From positions 5,580,001-5,644,000 of the forward strand of contig NC_013235.1 of assembly GCF_000024365.1 (NCBI RefSeq): DNA of 64,000 nt, given 5' to 3'. The notes beneath the pieces were generated by a model. That model was not told the DNA's origin. It saw only the letters and a program-made list of their open reading frames with translations, and ran no database searches. Shown one piece after another: positions 17,688-25,606 of the stretch. Source of the stretch: Nakamurella multipartita DSM 44233. Its GTDB lineage: Bacteria > Actinomycetota > Actinomycetes > Mycobacteriales > Nakamurellaceae. Positions within the stretch are counted from its first letter, which is position 1. Each line of letters begins with the position of its first letter. Both the position numbers and the translations under genes were made by a program.

Positions 17688-18296
17688 ATGCGCCCGGCGA
17701 CCCACGCCCGGCACCATGAAGCGGTGGACGGATCGGGACTCGACGAGCGCGGCCGGCCGGTCGTCTTCGAAGTGACCCCGGCCCCGCCGGCGCCCACCCA
17801 TCGCCTCCGCACGGTCGGCGGCATCGTCGCGGTCGTCCTGGTCGGGGCAGCCGTGCTCGGCGGCACCATCGCCCTGGCCGCCCCCGCCGGCCCGGCTGGC
17901 GGCTCGGAGGCCCCGCCCCCGCTCTGGTACATCCCGCCCGCGCCGACCACCCCGACCGCCACGTCGGCGGACCCGACACTTTCGCCCACGACCATCTCGA
18001 CCAGCAGTGATGATCACGGCGGCGACGACCACCCCGGCGACGACCACAGCGGCGACGATCTCAGCGGCCCGGATCGGACGGCTCCGGCCACGGCCGACCC
18101 CGCCCCCACGGCATCGACGGCACCCACCGCGGACGACCACCCGAGCAACGGGGACGATTCGAGCCCCGGCACCGGCGGCCACGGCGCCGACGACGGCGGC
18201 AGCGGCTCCGGCTCCGGCTCCGGCGGTGGCCGGGGTGGCTCCGGGTCGGGCTCTTCCGGTTCGGGTTCCGGTTCCGGGCACGGCTCCGACGACTGA
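17688..18296 (+). CDS. single-helix membrane protein with Asp/His-rich and Ser/Gly-rich tail
   Basis: Unrecognised protein of 190-202 aa. A short cytosolic head (VDGSGLDERGRPVVFEVTP) precedes one transmembrane helix (VGGIVAVVLVGAAVLGGTIALAA) and a long extracytoplasmic low-complexity tail: Pro/Thr-rich, then repeats of the type DDHGGDDHPGDDHSGDD, then Ala/Thr/Pro, and finally a Ser-Gly tract ending GSGHGSDD. The Asp-His repeats resemble divalent-metal-binding segments. No catalytic motif. Start uncertain: ATG 17688 or GTG 17724, neither with a good ribosome site. It follows the response regulator directly and is preceded by a perfect palindrome, so it is probably part of the same regulon. Confidence 0.6.
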   Translation: MRPATHARHHEAVDGSGLDERGRPVVFEVTPAPPAPTHRLRTVGGIVAVVLVGAAVLGGTIALAAPAGPAGGSEAPPPLWYIPPAPTTPTATSADPTLSPTTISTSSDDHGGDDHPGDDHSGDDLSGPDRTAPATADPAPTASTAPTADDHPSNGDDSSPGTGGHGADDGGSGSGSGSGGGRGGSGSGSSGSGSGSGHGSDD

Positions 18297-18391
18297 ACGA
18301 AGCAGGTCGGGGGTGTGCCCTCGGTCATATCGGGTCCCGCGGCCCCGTTCCCATATGGGGCTCACACGCGCCGAGCCGGACCGTCTGTCCG

Positions 18392-18913
18392 GTGAGCACA
18401 CGCAGACGCCCGATGATGCCGACCCGCCCCGCCCCGGACGGCGCGATCAGCTACGTCGCGGACGAACGAACCGCCGGCCGGCTCAGCCGGGCGTTGCTGC
18501 GATATCGGTTCTCCCGTCCGGCGTCCTGGATCAACCTGCTGGTGTTGGTGGGCGTCACGATCGGGGTCGGTTTCGCCGTCGGCGAGCCCTGGATGGGGCC
18601 GTACCTGATGGTCATCTTGATACCGGCGGCCTTCATCAGCACCTATGTCTCCGTGGCCCGTCAACTCCGGGGCCCGTTCGGGGCGGCCACCACTCATTGG
18701 ACGCTGTTCGGCGAGGGCTCGATGACGATCGCCGGACCGCTCGGCGTCACCGAGAGCCCGTACGGCACGTTCGAGCAGGCCTGGACGGGCGGCGGCGCCG
18801 TGGTGCTGCGGATTCGCGGATTCCGTGTGGTGCACCTCCTGCCCGCGGAGCTGGTCCCCGCACCGCAGCTGGACCGGCTACTCAGCGGGGTCGACGGGCT
18901 CGAGCGGCGCTGA
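18392..18913 (+). CDS. YcxB-like membrane protein
   Basis: About 173 aa from GTG 18392 (or 166 from ATG 18413). ISYVADERTAGRLSRALLRYRF is followed by two close helices (WINLLVLVGVTIGVGFAVG; GPYLMVILIPAAFISTYVSV), then a soluble C-terminal domain (WTLFGEGSMTIAGPLGVTESPYGTFEQAW... FRVVHLLPAELVP) resembling YcxB-type C-terminal domains, in which a bound-state helix is followed by an amphipathic sheet. Function of the family is unknown. Its 3' end overlaps the convergent PfkB-type kinase gene by 36 bases. Confidence 0.6.
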   Translation: MSTRRRPMMPTRPAPDGAISYVADERTAGRLSRALLRYRFSRPASWINLLVLVGVTIGVGFAVGEPWMGPYLMVILIPAAFISTYVSVARQLRGPFGAATTHWTLFGEGSMTIAGPLGVTESPYGTFEQAWTGGGAVVLRIRGFRVVHLLPAELVPAPQLDRLLSGVDGLERR

Positions 18914-19813
18914 TCGGCGCGCCAGCTGCGCCCGCCCCGCGCTGATCCCGGCGACCTGGCAGCGCGCGGCGGCCACAACCGCGGACCGGGCCAGCTGATC
19001 GGCGAACGCCCGGTCGGGCCGGTCGGCCAGGTGCCAGGCGAAGGCGCCGTGGAACACGTCACCGGCGCCCAGGGTGTCCCGGACGAGAACCGGCGGTACC
19101 GGCACGGCGTCCTGCTCGGCGCTCACGCCGGGCGCGCGCCGCTCCCCCGGCTCGACCGACCACCACAGGATCGGCTCCGGCCCGCGGGTGATCGCCACCC
19201 GGCGCACCCCACGGTTCAGCAGCGAGGTCGGCGGGGCGCCGTCGGGCAGCGCGAAATCGCCTGAGCAGATGGCGGTGTCGACCAGCGGCAGGAGCTCGTC
19301 GAGCACCGGCTTCCAGCTGCCCGCGTCCAGCACGACGGGGACTGCCCGTGTCCGGGCGGCCCGGGCGGCGGCCATCGCCAGGGCCGGGTGGTGCCCGTCG
19401 AGCAGCAGCACCGCAGCGTCGTCGAGCACGGCCGGCAGCCAGCCGGGCGCGGCCACGGTGCGGGCGGCCGCGTTCACCGACACCACCGACCGGTCGCCGG
19501 AGCCGTCCAGCACCCGGATGCTGCTGACCGCCGGGGCGCCGGCGTGTTCCGGCTCGACCGGGCGCACCCGCACGCCGTAGCCGCTCAGGTCGTCGCCGGC
19601 CAACACACCCAGCGGGTGCCGGCCCAGATCGGTCACCAGGGTGGCCTGGCCACCGAGCAGCGCGAACGTGACGGCGGCGTTCGCGGCGGGACCACCGGCG
19701 ACGATCTCCTGCCCCAATGCGGTCGCCTTCTGGTTCGCGCCGACCGGTTCGGCGATGCGGTGGATGAGGTCGACGGTGGTCAGGCCGACGAAGACGCCCC
19801 GCTTCCGTGTCAC
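18878..19813 (-). CDS. PfkB-family carbohydrate kinase
   Basis: Ribokinase-fold sugar kinase of 311 aa. N-terminal GGPAANAAVTFALLGG corresponds to PfkB signature 1 (substrate side) and DTLGAGDVFHGAF to signature 2, where the Asp of GAGD is the catalytic base and the glycines form the anion hole. Substrate is not obvious (ribokinase, fructokinase and sulfofructose kinase-like members share these motifs). The GTG at 19813 (VTRKRGVFVGLTTVDL) gives the normal family N-terminus; upstream frame is rejected because it runs over the DUF2277 gene and repeats. The start codon lies only 9 bases from the start of the divergent DUF2277 gene. Confidence 0.88.
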   Translation of the reverse strand: MTRKRGVFVGLTTVDLIHRIAEPVGANQKATALGQEIVAGGPAANAAVTFALLGGQATLVTDLGRHPLGVLAGDDLSGYGVRVRPVEPEHAGAPAVSSIRVLDGSGDRSVVSVNAAARTVAAPGWLPAVLDDAAVLLLDGHHPALAMAAARAARTRAVPVVLDAGSWKPVLDELLPLVDTAICSGDFALPDGAPPTSLLNRGVRRVAITRGPEPILWWSVEPGERRAPGVSAEQDAVPVPPVLVRDTLGAGDVFHGAFAWHLADRPDRAFADQLARSAVVAAARCQVAGISAGRAQLARRSAPLEPVDPAE

Positions 19814-19822
19814 CCTGGAGGC

Positions 19823-20104
19823 ATGTGCCGCAACATTCGAACCCTGCACAACTTCGATCCTCCGGCCACCAACGACGAGGTGCACGCCGCCGCGCTGCAG
19901 TACGTGCGCAAGGTGAGCGGGTCCACCCGGCCGTCGGCGGCCAATCAGGCCGTGTTCGACCGCGCCGTCGAGGAGATCGCCCACATCACCCGGCATCTGC
20001 TGGAGGACCTGGTGACCTCCGCGCCGCCCAAGGACCGGGAGACCGAGGCGGCCAAGGCCCGGGCCCGGGCCCGGGCCGAGGTGCGGTACGGCCGCACCGG
20101 CTGA
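19823..20104 (+). CDS. DUF2277 family protein
   Basis: 93-aa protein matching the DUF2277 family as I remember it: begins MCRNIRTLHNFDPPATNDEVHAAALQYVRKVSG with a second-position Cys, and ends in a helix LLEDLVTSAPPKDRETEAAKARARARAEVRYGR. Function unknown; the conserved CRNI-L-NF-PPAT start is characteristic. GGAGG lies one base before the ATG, tighter than usual. The last ~43 bases are included in a 219-bp direct duplication, so a second, detached copy of the gene's 3' end lies downstream at 20281-20323. Confidence 0.85.
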   Translation: MCRNIRTLHNFDPPATNDEVHAAALQYVRKVSGSTRPSAANQAVFDRAVEEIAHITRHLLEDLVTSAPPKDRETEAAKARARARAEVRYGRTG

Positions 20105-20488
20105 CCTCCGCCGCGGCCCGCAGCACCTCCGCGTCGCGCAACCCCGCTCCCCGTCGGGCAACCCCACTCCGCGCCGGGCAACCCCACTCCACGTTGGGGT
20201 TCTCCACACCTTGTCGATGCGGAGTAGGGAACCCCGTCGTGGAGTAGCGCCGCCCTACGTGGAGTCGAGTGCACCCACCCGGCCCGCGCCCGAGCCGAGG
20301 TGCGGTACGGCCGCACCGGCTGACCTCCGGAGCAGCCCGCAGCACCTCCGCGTCGCGCAACCCCACGGCGCGTCGCGCAACAGCACTCCATGTCGGGCAA
20401 CCCCACTCCACGTTGGGGTTCTCCACTCCTTGTCGATGCGGAGGAGAGAACCCCGTCGTGGAGTAACGCCGCCCTACGTGGAGTCGAG
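20062..20488. repeat. 219-bp tandem duplication carrying 20-bp repeat arrays
   Basis: Two copies with a period of exactly 219 bases (20062-20280 and 20281-20488). Each copy begins with the last codons and stop of the DUF2277 gene, then holds three consecutive 20-base units of the form GGGCAACCCCACTCCACGTT (first copy 20136-20195; second copy from 20355), then an inverted TTGGGGTTCTCC segment that can fold back on the units, then a shared GATGCGGAG...GTCGTGGAGTA...CCCTACGTGGAGTCGAG block. The copies have diverged at scattered positions, so the duplication is not an assembly echo of identical sequence. No credible gene lies in 20105-20690 apart from these repeats and a hairpin. Confidence 0.85.
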
Positions 20489-20540
20489 CTGGCGATCTCG
20501 GCGTCGAGCCGTCCGCCCCCACGACCCGTCGCCGAGCTGA

Positions 20541-20567
20541 GGCACCTCAGAGCGAGTCTGAGGTGCC
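20541..20567. terminator. hairpin downstream of the repeat block
   Basis: Arms GGCACCTCAGA (20541-20551) and TCTGAGGTGCC (20557-20567), perfect 11-bp stem with 5-nt loop GCGAG. It may end transcription from the DUF2277/repeat side or belong to the same dispersed palindrome class as other hairpins in the window. Confidence 0.5.
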
Positions 20568-20690
20568 GTCTGAGGCGGCCGGTCGGCCAAGCGTGCCCGT
20601 CCGACCGATCCGGGACCCACCCCCTTACCGACACCGTGGAACCTGCCGGCGCCAGAGGGCCCGGCGGGACGAATCGGAAGGGACATGCCC

Positions 20691-20963
20691 ATGACTGCAC
20701 CCTGGGGGCCGGCTCTGGACGCCGAGATCGCCTACCGCCACGATCAGGTTCGGACCCAGTTCGGCGTTCGTCGCCAGGCCTGGTTCCGCTCGCCGGTACG
20801 TTCCGGGCCGCAGCGGCACCGGGGAGGAAAAGCCCGCCAATCCGAGCCTTCCTTCCCCCCGGCGAACGGCCGGTCGGGCACCGTCCGGTCGGCTCCGCCA
20901 GGGCGGCGTAAGGATCAGGGCCGGTGTCGGACCCGGCTGCCACTATTGACCTCGTGGCACTGA
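20691..20963 (+). CDS. small basic hypothetical protein
   Basis: Possible 90-aa protein with a good ribosome site (GGAAGGGA about 6 bases before ATG 20691). It starts MTAPWGPALDAEIAYRHDQVRTQF, an amphipathic helix like those in short uncharacterised actinobacterial proteins, and continues very basic (RRQAWFRSPVRSGPQRHRGGKARQ). The last third looks non-coding in composition and overlaps the next gene's start by 40 bases, so the true protein may be shorter or the frame disrupted. No family recognised. Confidence 0.35.
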   Translation: MTAPWGPALDAEIAYRHDQVRTQFGVRRQAWFRSPVRSGPQRHRGGKARQSEPSFPPANGRSGTVRSAPPGRRKDQGRCRTRLPLLTSWH

Positions 20964-23872
20964 CGGTCGACCTCCCGTTCGTCGGTCGCGCCGACCAGGT
21001 GGACCGGTTCCGCGCCGCGCTGGGCCGAGCCCGGGAGGGCGAGCCGAGCGTCCTGCTGGTCTCCGGTGACGCCGGCGTCGGCAAGACGCGGGCGCTGACC
21101 CGGATGGCCGAGATCGCCCGCGCCGAGGGGGCGTGGGTCGTCGTCAGCCACTGCGTGGATCTCGGCGAGGTCGGGCTGCCCTACCTGCCGTTCACCGAGA
21201 CCCTGCAGCAGTTGCGCGGGCGCTGCGACGAGGTGGACCAGGCCATCGCCGCCCGGCCCGCCCTGGGCCGGCTGCTCGACGTCGGGCTGGCCGAGCCGGC
21301 CGCCGGCGGGGCCGACCAGGCCGCCCGCGGGCAACTGTTCGACGGCATCGCGTCGGCGATCGGGGCCGGCGGCCGGCCGGACCGGCCACTGGTGTTGATC
21401 ATCGAGGACCTGCATTGGGCCGACCCGTCCAGCCGGGACGTGCTGCGGTTCCTCATCGCTCGGTTGCGCACCGAACCCCTGGTGGTGGTGGCCTCCTACC
21501 GCACCGACGACCTGCACCGGCGCCATCCGCTGCGCCCCACCCTGTCCGAACTGCTGCGGCATCCGCGGGTCGATCATGTCGAGCTGTCCCCGTTCACCCG
21601 GGACGAGCTGGCCCAGTTCGGTGCCGCGATCACCGGCCATCCGCTGCCCGACCAGGTGCTGCAGCGGGTGCTGCGCCGCTCCGAGGGCAACGCCTATTTC
21701 GCGCAGGAGCTGCTGGAGTCCGGACCCGACACCGCCGCCCTGCCCGGCTCGTTGGCCGACGTCCTGCACGCCCGATTGGAACGGCTGGACCCGGCGGTGC
21801 AGGCGCTGGCCGGCATCGCCTCGGTCGCCGGTCGCCGGGTCTCCGGGGAACTGCTCACGGCGGTGGCCGGTGGACGCCCGGATTTCGCCGACCCGGGCAC
21901 GGTCGACGCGGCCCTGCGCGAGGCGATCGCGCACCACGTGCTGGCCACCGAGGACGCCCGCTGGATCGTGTTCCGGCACGCCCTGCTGGCCGAGGCCGTC
22001 TACGGCGACCTGCTGCCCGGCGAGGTCACCGGCCTGCACCGGGCCTACCAGCAGCAGATCGCCGCGAATCCGTCCCTCGGGTCGCCGGCCGAGCTGGCCT
22101 ATCACGCGCTTCGGGCCCACGAGCTGCCGGTGGCGCTGACCGCATCGTCCGCGGCGGCCCAGGAGGCGGTGGACGTCCTCGCCCCGGCCGAGGCGTTGCG
22201 GCACCTGGAGACCGTCATCTCGCTCTGGGACGCCGTGCCGGACGCCGCGCAACGGCTCGGGCGGGACCTGGTCGACGTGCAGATGGCGGCGGCCGCCGCG
22301 GCCAGCCGGGCGGGCCGGCCGGCTCGCGCCGCCGCGCTGGCGGTCAGCGCCCTGGACCGCAGCGACGAGGCGCGCTCCGCTCGGCTCACCCCCGACGCGG
22401 CCTACTACCTGATCGATGATCAACGGGAGCGGGAGGCGCTCGACCGCGCGGCCCGGGCCCTGCGGGTGCTGGACGCCGAGGGCCCGTCGGCGGACCGGGC
22501 CCGGCTGCTGGCCGCCCAGGCCCGGTCGGCGCTGAACTGCGATCATGACGACGAGGCCCAGGCGATCGCCGAACGGGCGGTGGCCGAGGCCCGGGCGTTC
22601 AGCGTGCCGGCGGCCGAGGCCGACGCGTTGACCACGCTGGGCGTGCTGGCCGTGAACGAGGCCGACCTGGCCGGCGACCTGTTCGGCCGGTCCCTGGAGT
22701 TGGCCCGCTCGGTCGGCGACCTCACCGCCGAGCTGCGCGCCACCCACAATCTGACCGCGAACCGTTACTACGCCGGCGATCTGACCGCCGCGGCCCAGAT
22801 CTGCGCGGCCGGGATCGACCGGGCGCGCTCGACCGGCGTGCTCTGGATGGGCTACGGCGTCGGGCTCCTGCTGTACCGGGAACTGATCCGGTACCTGAGC
22901 GGGGATCTGCGCCGGCCCGAGCCGAGCATGGACATGGTGCCCGAATCGGTGCGCACCATCCTGTCCACCATCGAGTTGTACGCGGCGGTGGCGCGCGGCG
23001 ACGAGGACGCGTTGGACCGGGGCCGGGCAGTGGAGATCGACTGGTCGCGCGACCCGATGATGGCCCTGACCTCCGGCGGTTGCACCATCGACGCGCTGAC
23101 CTGGGCGGGCGAGCATCAGGCCGCCGTCGACCTGACCTTCCGGCTCACCGATTTCATGAGCCGGGCCTGGAACGACTACTTCCTGGGCGGCATCTGGCTG
23201 TCCGCGCTGGGCCTGGCCGCCCTGGCCGACCGGGCGACCCAGACCCGATTGACCGGCGGTGATCTGGCCGGCGACCTGGCCACCGGCGCCCAGCTCCTGG
23301 AGCGGATGGAGCAGACCGCCCGACGGGGACGGCCCCGTGGCGGCCAGCTGGGCCCCGAGGGTCGGGGGTGGGTGGCCCGGGCCCGCGCCGAGTACAGCCG
23401 GCTGATCGGCGAGCCCGACCCGGACCTCTGGCGGGCCGCGGTCACCGAGTTCGCCTATGGCTACCGGTACGAGGAGGCGCGATCGCGGTGGCGGCTGGCC
23501 GAGGCGCTGGCCGCCCGCGGCGACCGATCGGGCGCGACCGTCGAGGCGAGCACCGCGCTGCGCGCGGCGCAGGACATGGGGGCCCGGCCGTTGGCGGCGG
23601 CGCTGATCGACCTGGGCCGGCGGGCCCGGCTCGACCTGCCCGGGTCCACGTCCTCCGGCGGGGTGTTGACCGGCCGCGAGGAGGAGGTGCTGCGGTTGGT
23701 CGCCGCCGGTCTGACCAATCGGCAGATCGGCGAGCGCCTTTACATCAGCGGCAAGACGGTGAGCGTGCACATCTCCAACGTGCTCGGCAAGCTCGGGGTC
23801 GGCGGGCGCGCCGAGGCCGTCGCGGTGGCGCACCGGCGCGGATTGCTGCCCGATCCGCCACCTGCCGGCTGA
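20924..23872 (+). CDS. large ATP-binding LuxR-family transcriptional regulator (LAL type)
   Basis: 982-aa regulator. N-terminal AAA-type ATPase: PFVGRADQVDRF, Walker A GDAGVGKTR (about residues 48-56), Walker B LVLIIEDLHWADPSSRD, and a sensor-like RSEGNAYFAQELLE. The middle ~550 residues are alpha-helical, TPR-like. The C-terminus is a LuxR helix-turn-helix: LTGREEEVLRLVAAGLTNRQIGERLYISGKTVSVHISNVLGKLGV. Such MalT-like proteins bind a ligand in the helical region and activate nearby metabolic genes. The start is GTG 20924 or GTG 20954 (VALTVDLPFVGR); the ATPase is complete in both. Its ligand and targets are not shown by context. Confidence 0.9.
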   Translation: MSDPAATIDLVALTVDLPFVGRADQVDRFRAALGRAREGEPSVLLVSGDAGVGKTRALTRMAEIARAEGAWVVVSHCVDLGEVGLPYLPFTETLQQLRGRCDEVDQAIAARPALGRLLDVGLAEPAAGGADQAARGQLFDGIASAIGAGGRPDRPLVLIIEDLHWADPSSRDVLRFLIARLRTEPLVVVASYRTDDLHRRHPLRPTLSELLRHPRVDHVELSPFTRDELAQFGAAITGHPLPDQVLQRVLRRSEGNAYFAQELLESGPDTAALPGSLADVLHARLERLDPAVQALAGIASVAGRRVSGELLTAVAGGRPDFADPGTVDAALREAIAHHVLATEDARWIVFRHALLAEAVYGDLLPGEVTGLHRAYQQQIAANPSLGSPAELAYHALRAHELPVALTASSAAAQEAVDVLAPAEALRHLETVISLWDAVPDAAQRLGRDLVDVQMAAAAAASRAGRPARAAALAVSALDRSDEARSARLTPDAAYYLIDDQREREALDRAARALRVLDAEGPSADRARLLAAQARSALNCDHDDEAQAIAERAVAEARAFSVPAAEADALTTLGVLAVNEADLAGDLFGRSLELARSVGDLTAELRATHNLTANRYYAGDLTAAAQICAAGIDRARSTGVLWMGYGVGLLLYRELIRYLSGDLRRPEPSMDMVPESVRTILSTIELYAAVARGDEDALDRGRAVEIDWSRDPMMALTSGGCTIDALTWAGEHQAAVDLTFRLTDFMSRAWNDYFLGGIWLSALGLAALADRATQTRLTGGDLAGDLATGAQLLERMEQTARRGRPRGGQLGPEGRGWVARARAEYSRLIGEPDPDLWRAAVTEFAYGYRYEEARSRWRLAEALAARGDRSGATVEASTALRAAQDMGARPLAAALIDLGRRARLDLPGSTSSGGVLTGREEEVLRLVAAGLTNRQIGERLYISGKTVSVHISNVLGKLGVGGRAEAVAVAHRRGLLPDPPPAG

Positions 23873-23931
23873 ACGCGACGTCCCGCCCGTGACCTCCCGG
23901 CAGCCGGCGGCGACCGGGGTGAGGATGAGTC

Positions 23932-24849
23932 GTGGCCGATGACCCGCTTGACTCCGCGATCGACGAGCTGTACGGGGCCGACCCCGATGCGTTCATGGCC
24001 CGGCGCACCGAACTGGTCGCGCAGGCCAAGGCGGCCGGCGCCGCCGCGGCCGCCAAACAGATCGGCGCGTTGCGTAAACCGACCAGGTCCGCCTACGCCC
24101 TCAACCGCCTCGCCCGTACCGACCCGGACGCCATCGACCGGCTGCGCGAGCTCGGCGAGCAGTGGCGGTCGGCGGAGAAGTCGGTCGACGCCAACCAGAT
24201 CCGGGCGCTGACCAAATCCCGCCGGCGGCTGCTCGACGAGCTCACCAGGGCCGCGTTCGCCGCGGTCCAGGAGCGCGATCCCGGAGCCGCGGTCCGCGAG
24301 GAGGTGGTCTCCACCCTGACGGCCGCCTTGTCCGACGAGGCGGTGGCGCAGGAGATCCAGCGTGGCGCGCTGGTCAAACCGGCTCGGTGGGAGGGGTTCT
24401 CGATCGGCGGGCCCGAGCTGACCCTGGTCGCCGGGTCCGGTACCGGATCCGACACCGACACGCAGCGTCCGGCCCGGTCACGACCCTCCCCCCGATCGAC
24501 CGCAGGATCCACCGCTGGCTCGCGGCTCTCGCCGGCCGAACGCCGCGAGGCCCGGCAGGCGCAGGAACGCGCCGAGGCGCAGCAGCGAGCGCAGGCCGAG
24601 CAGGAGGCGGCGGCCGCCCGCGAGGCCGCGCTGGCCGACGCCCGGCAGACCGTCGACGAGGCGGAGGAGGAGCTGATCCTGGCCACCGACGACGAGCAGG
24701 CCAAGGTCGACCGGGTGCACGAGCTGGAGCAGGAACTCTCCGACGCCCGGCGCGCGGTGGACGAGGCCCGCCGGCAGGTGCGGCGGGCCGAGATCGCCCA
24801 GCGGCGGGCCCACGATGCGCTGCAACGGTTGGAACGGGCCCGGACCTGA
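23932..24849 (+). CDS. conserved hypothetical coiled-coil protein
   Basis: 305 aa, GTG start with GAGGA about 8 bases upstream. The N-terminal half is a helical domain (DPLDSAIDELYGADPDAFMARRTELVAQAKAAG, KPTRSAYALNRLARTDPDAIDRL, ALTKSRRRLLDELTRAAF). A low-complexity Ser/Arg/Thr linker follows, then a long charged coiled coil rich in Ala, Arg, Glu and Gln (residues about 200-305). No enzymatic motif, signal or membrane helix. The N-terminal pattern recurs in uncharacterised actinobacterial proteins. It lies 59 bases after the LAL regulator on the same strand and may be co-transcribed. Confidence 0.75.
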   Translation: MADDPLDSAIDELYGADPDAFMARRTELVAQAKAAGAAAAAKQIGALRKPTRSAYALNRLARTDPDAIDRLRELGEQWRSAEKSVDANQIRALTKSRRRLLDELTRAAFAAVQERDPGAAVREEVVSTLTAALSDEAVAQEIQRGALVKPARWEGFSIGGPELTLVAGSGTGSDTDTQRPARSRPSPRSTAGSTAGSRLSPAERREARQAQERAEAQQRAQAEQEAAAAREAALADARQTVDEAEEELILATDDEQAKVDRVHELEQELSDARRAVDEARRQVRRAEIAQRRAHDALQRLERART

Positions 24850-24983
24850 AGCGCGGCGGATGCGCTCACCCGTCAATCAGCAGGGCGCGACATCCACACA
24901 GACAGCTTCTCGACCTCGTGAGGTGGATCTCGGCCGACGCGAGACCTGGTGGGCGTGCAGCACCAGCGGGATGGCCCGGCCGA

Positions 24984-25367
24984 TCAGCGGTAGCGGTCCG
25001 GTTCGAGGCGATTGATCTTGACCAGCAAGCCGTCCGGGGTGGCGACCTGCAACTGCTGACCGAACCCGGTGTCGTTGGCCGGCGCGACGATGGTGACACC
25101 GGCAGCGGCCAGACGGGTTTGCACGGCCGCCAGGTCGTCAGCGGTGTCGAAGTTCAGCTCGACCGTCCCCTCGTTCTGCTCCGGGTTCGGCGGGTGGGCG
25201 AGCAGACCCAGTTGGCTGTCGCCGATGCGCAGCATCACGAAGTCGCCGTCCCGGCTGCCATGCAGCACGGTGGCGCCCAGCGCCTCGTAGAACGCGACCG
25301 CCGGTTCCATCTGCTGGACATGCACCATCGGCTGCAGGTGCAGGCCCGGCGCGGGTGAGTCGGTCAT
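24984..25367 (-). CDS. VOC-family (glyoxalase-like) protein
   Basis: 127-aa single-domain vicinal-oxygen-chelate protein: LQPMVHVQQMEPAVAFYEALGATVLHGSRDGDFVMLRIGDSQLGLL forms the first beta-alpha-beta-beta-beta module and VELNFDTADDLAAVQTRLAAAGVTIVAPANDTGFGQQLQVATPDGLLVKI the second. Metal-binding residues are plausible (His in MVHVQQ, Glu in VELNF) but the enzyme type (glyoxalase, dioxygenase, antibiotic-binding) cannot be fixed. The ATG at 25367 with GGAG about 7 bases away is chosen over a longer frame to 25445. Confidence 0.85.
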   Translation of the reverse strand: MTDSPAPGLHLQPMVHVQQMEPAVAFYEALGATVLHGSRDGDFVMLRIGDSQLGLLAHPPNPEQNEGTVELNFDTADDLAAVQTRLAAAGVTIVAPANDTGFGQQLQVATPDGLLVKINRLEPDRYR

Positions 25368-25606
25368 CGTGGGCTCCGATCGAGAAGGCAGGCCGGTGAG
25401 CGGCCGGATGACGACCAGGTTCCCGGAAGCGGCCCGAGTCACCACGAACTAGGTTCTTGGATCATGGGGCGGGTGCGGCGGCGCACGATGAAGTCCGTCG
25501 GTATCTGCCCCAACAAACCCGGTCCGATCGGCCAGGTCAGCTGATGACGCCCGCCAGCCCATCCGACCGCCGCCCCACCCCGGTCAACCGGGCGGGAACC
25601 CGACGC

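Noticed and set aside
20136..20195. Three 20-bp repeat units resembling a CRISPR array
   Set aside because: Units are directly adjacent with no unique spacers and no cas genes are present.
20915..23833. Very long minus-strand open frame opposite the LAL regulator
   Set aside because: It is antisense to a gene with clear Walker and LuxR motifs; its translation is Gly/Gln/Arg-rich low-complexity without a domain. High GC creates such frames.
24850..24983. Possible RNA gene in the gap before the VOC protein
   Set aside because: No cloverleaf, no CCA-type end and no strong stem; nothing to support a tRNA or riboswitch.
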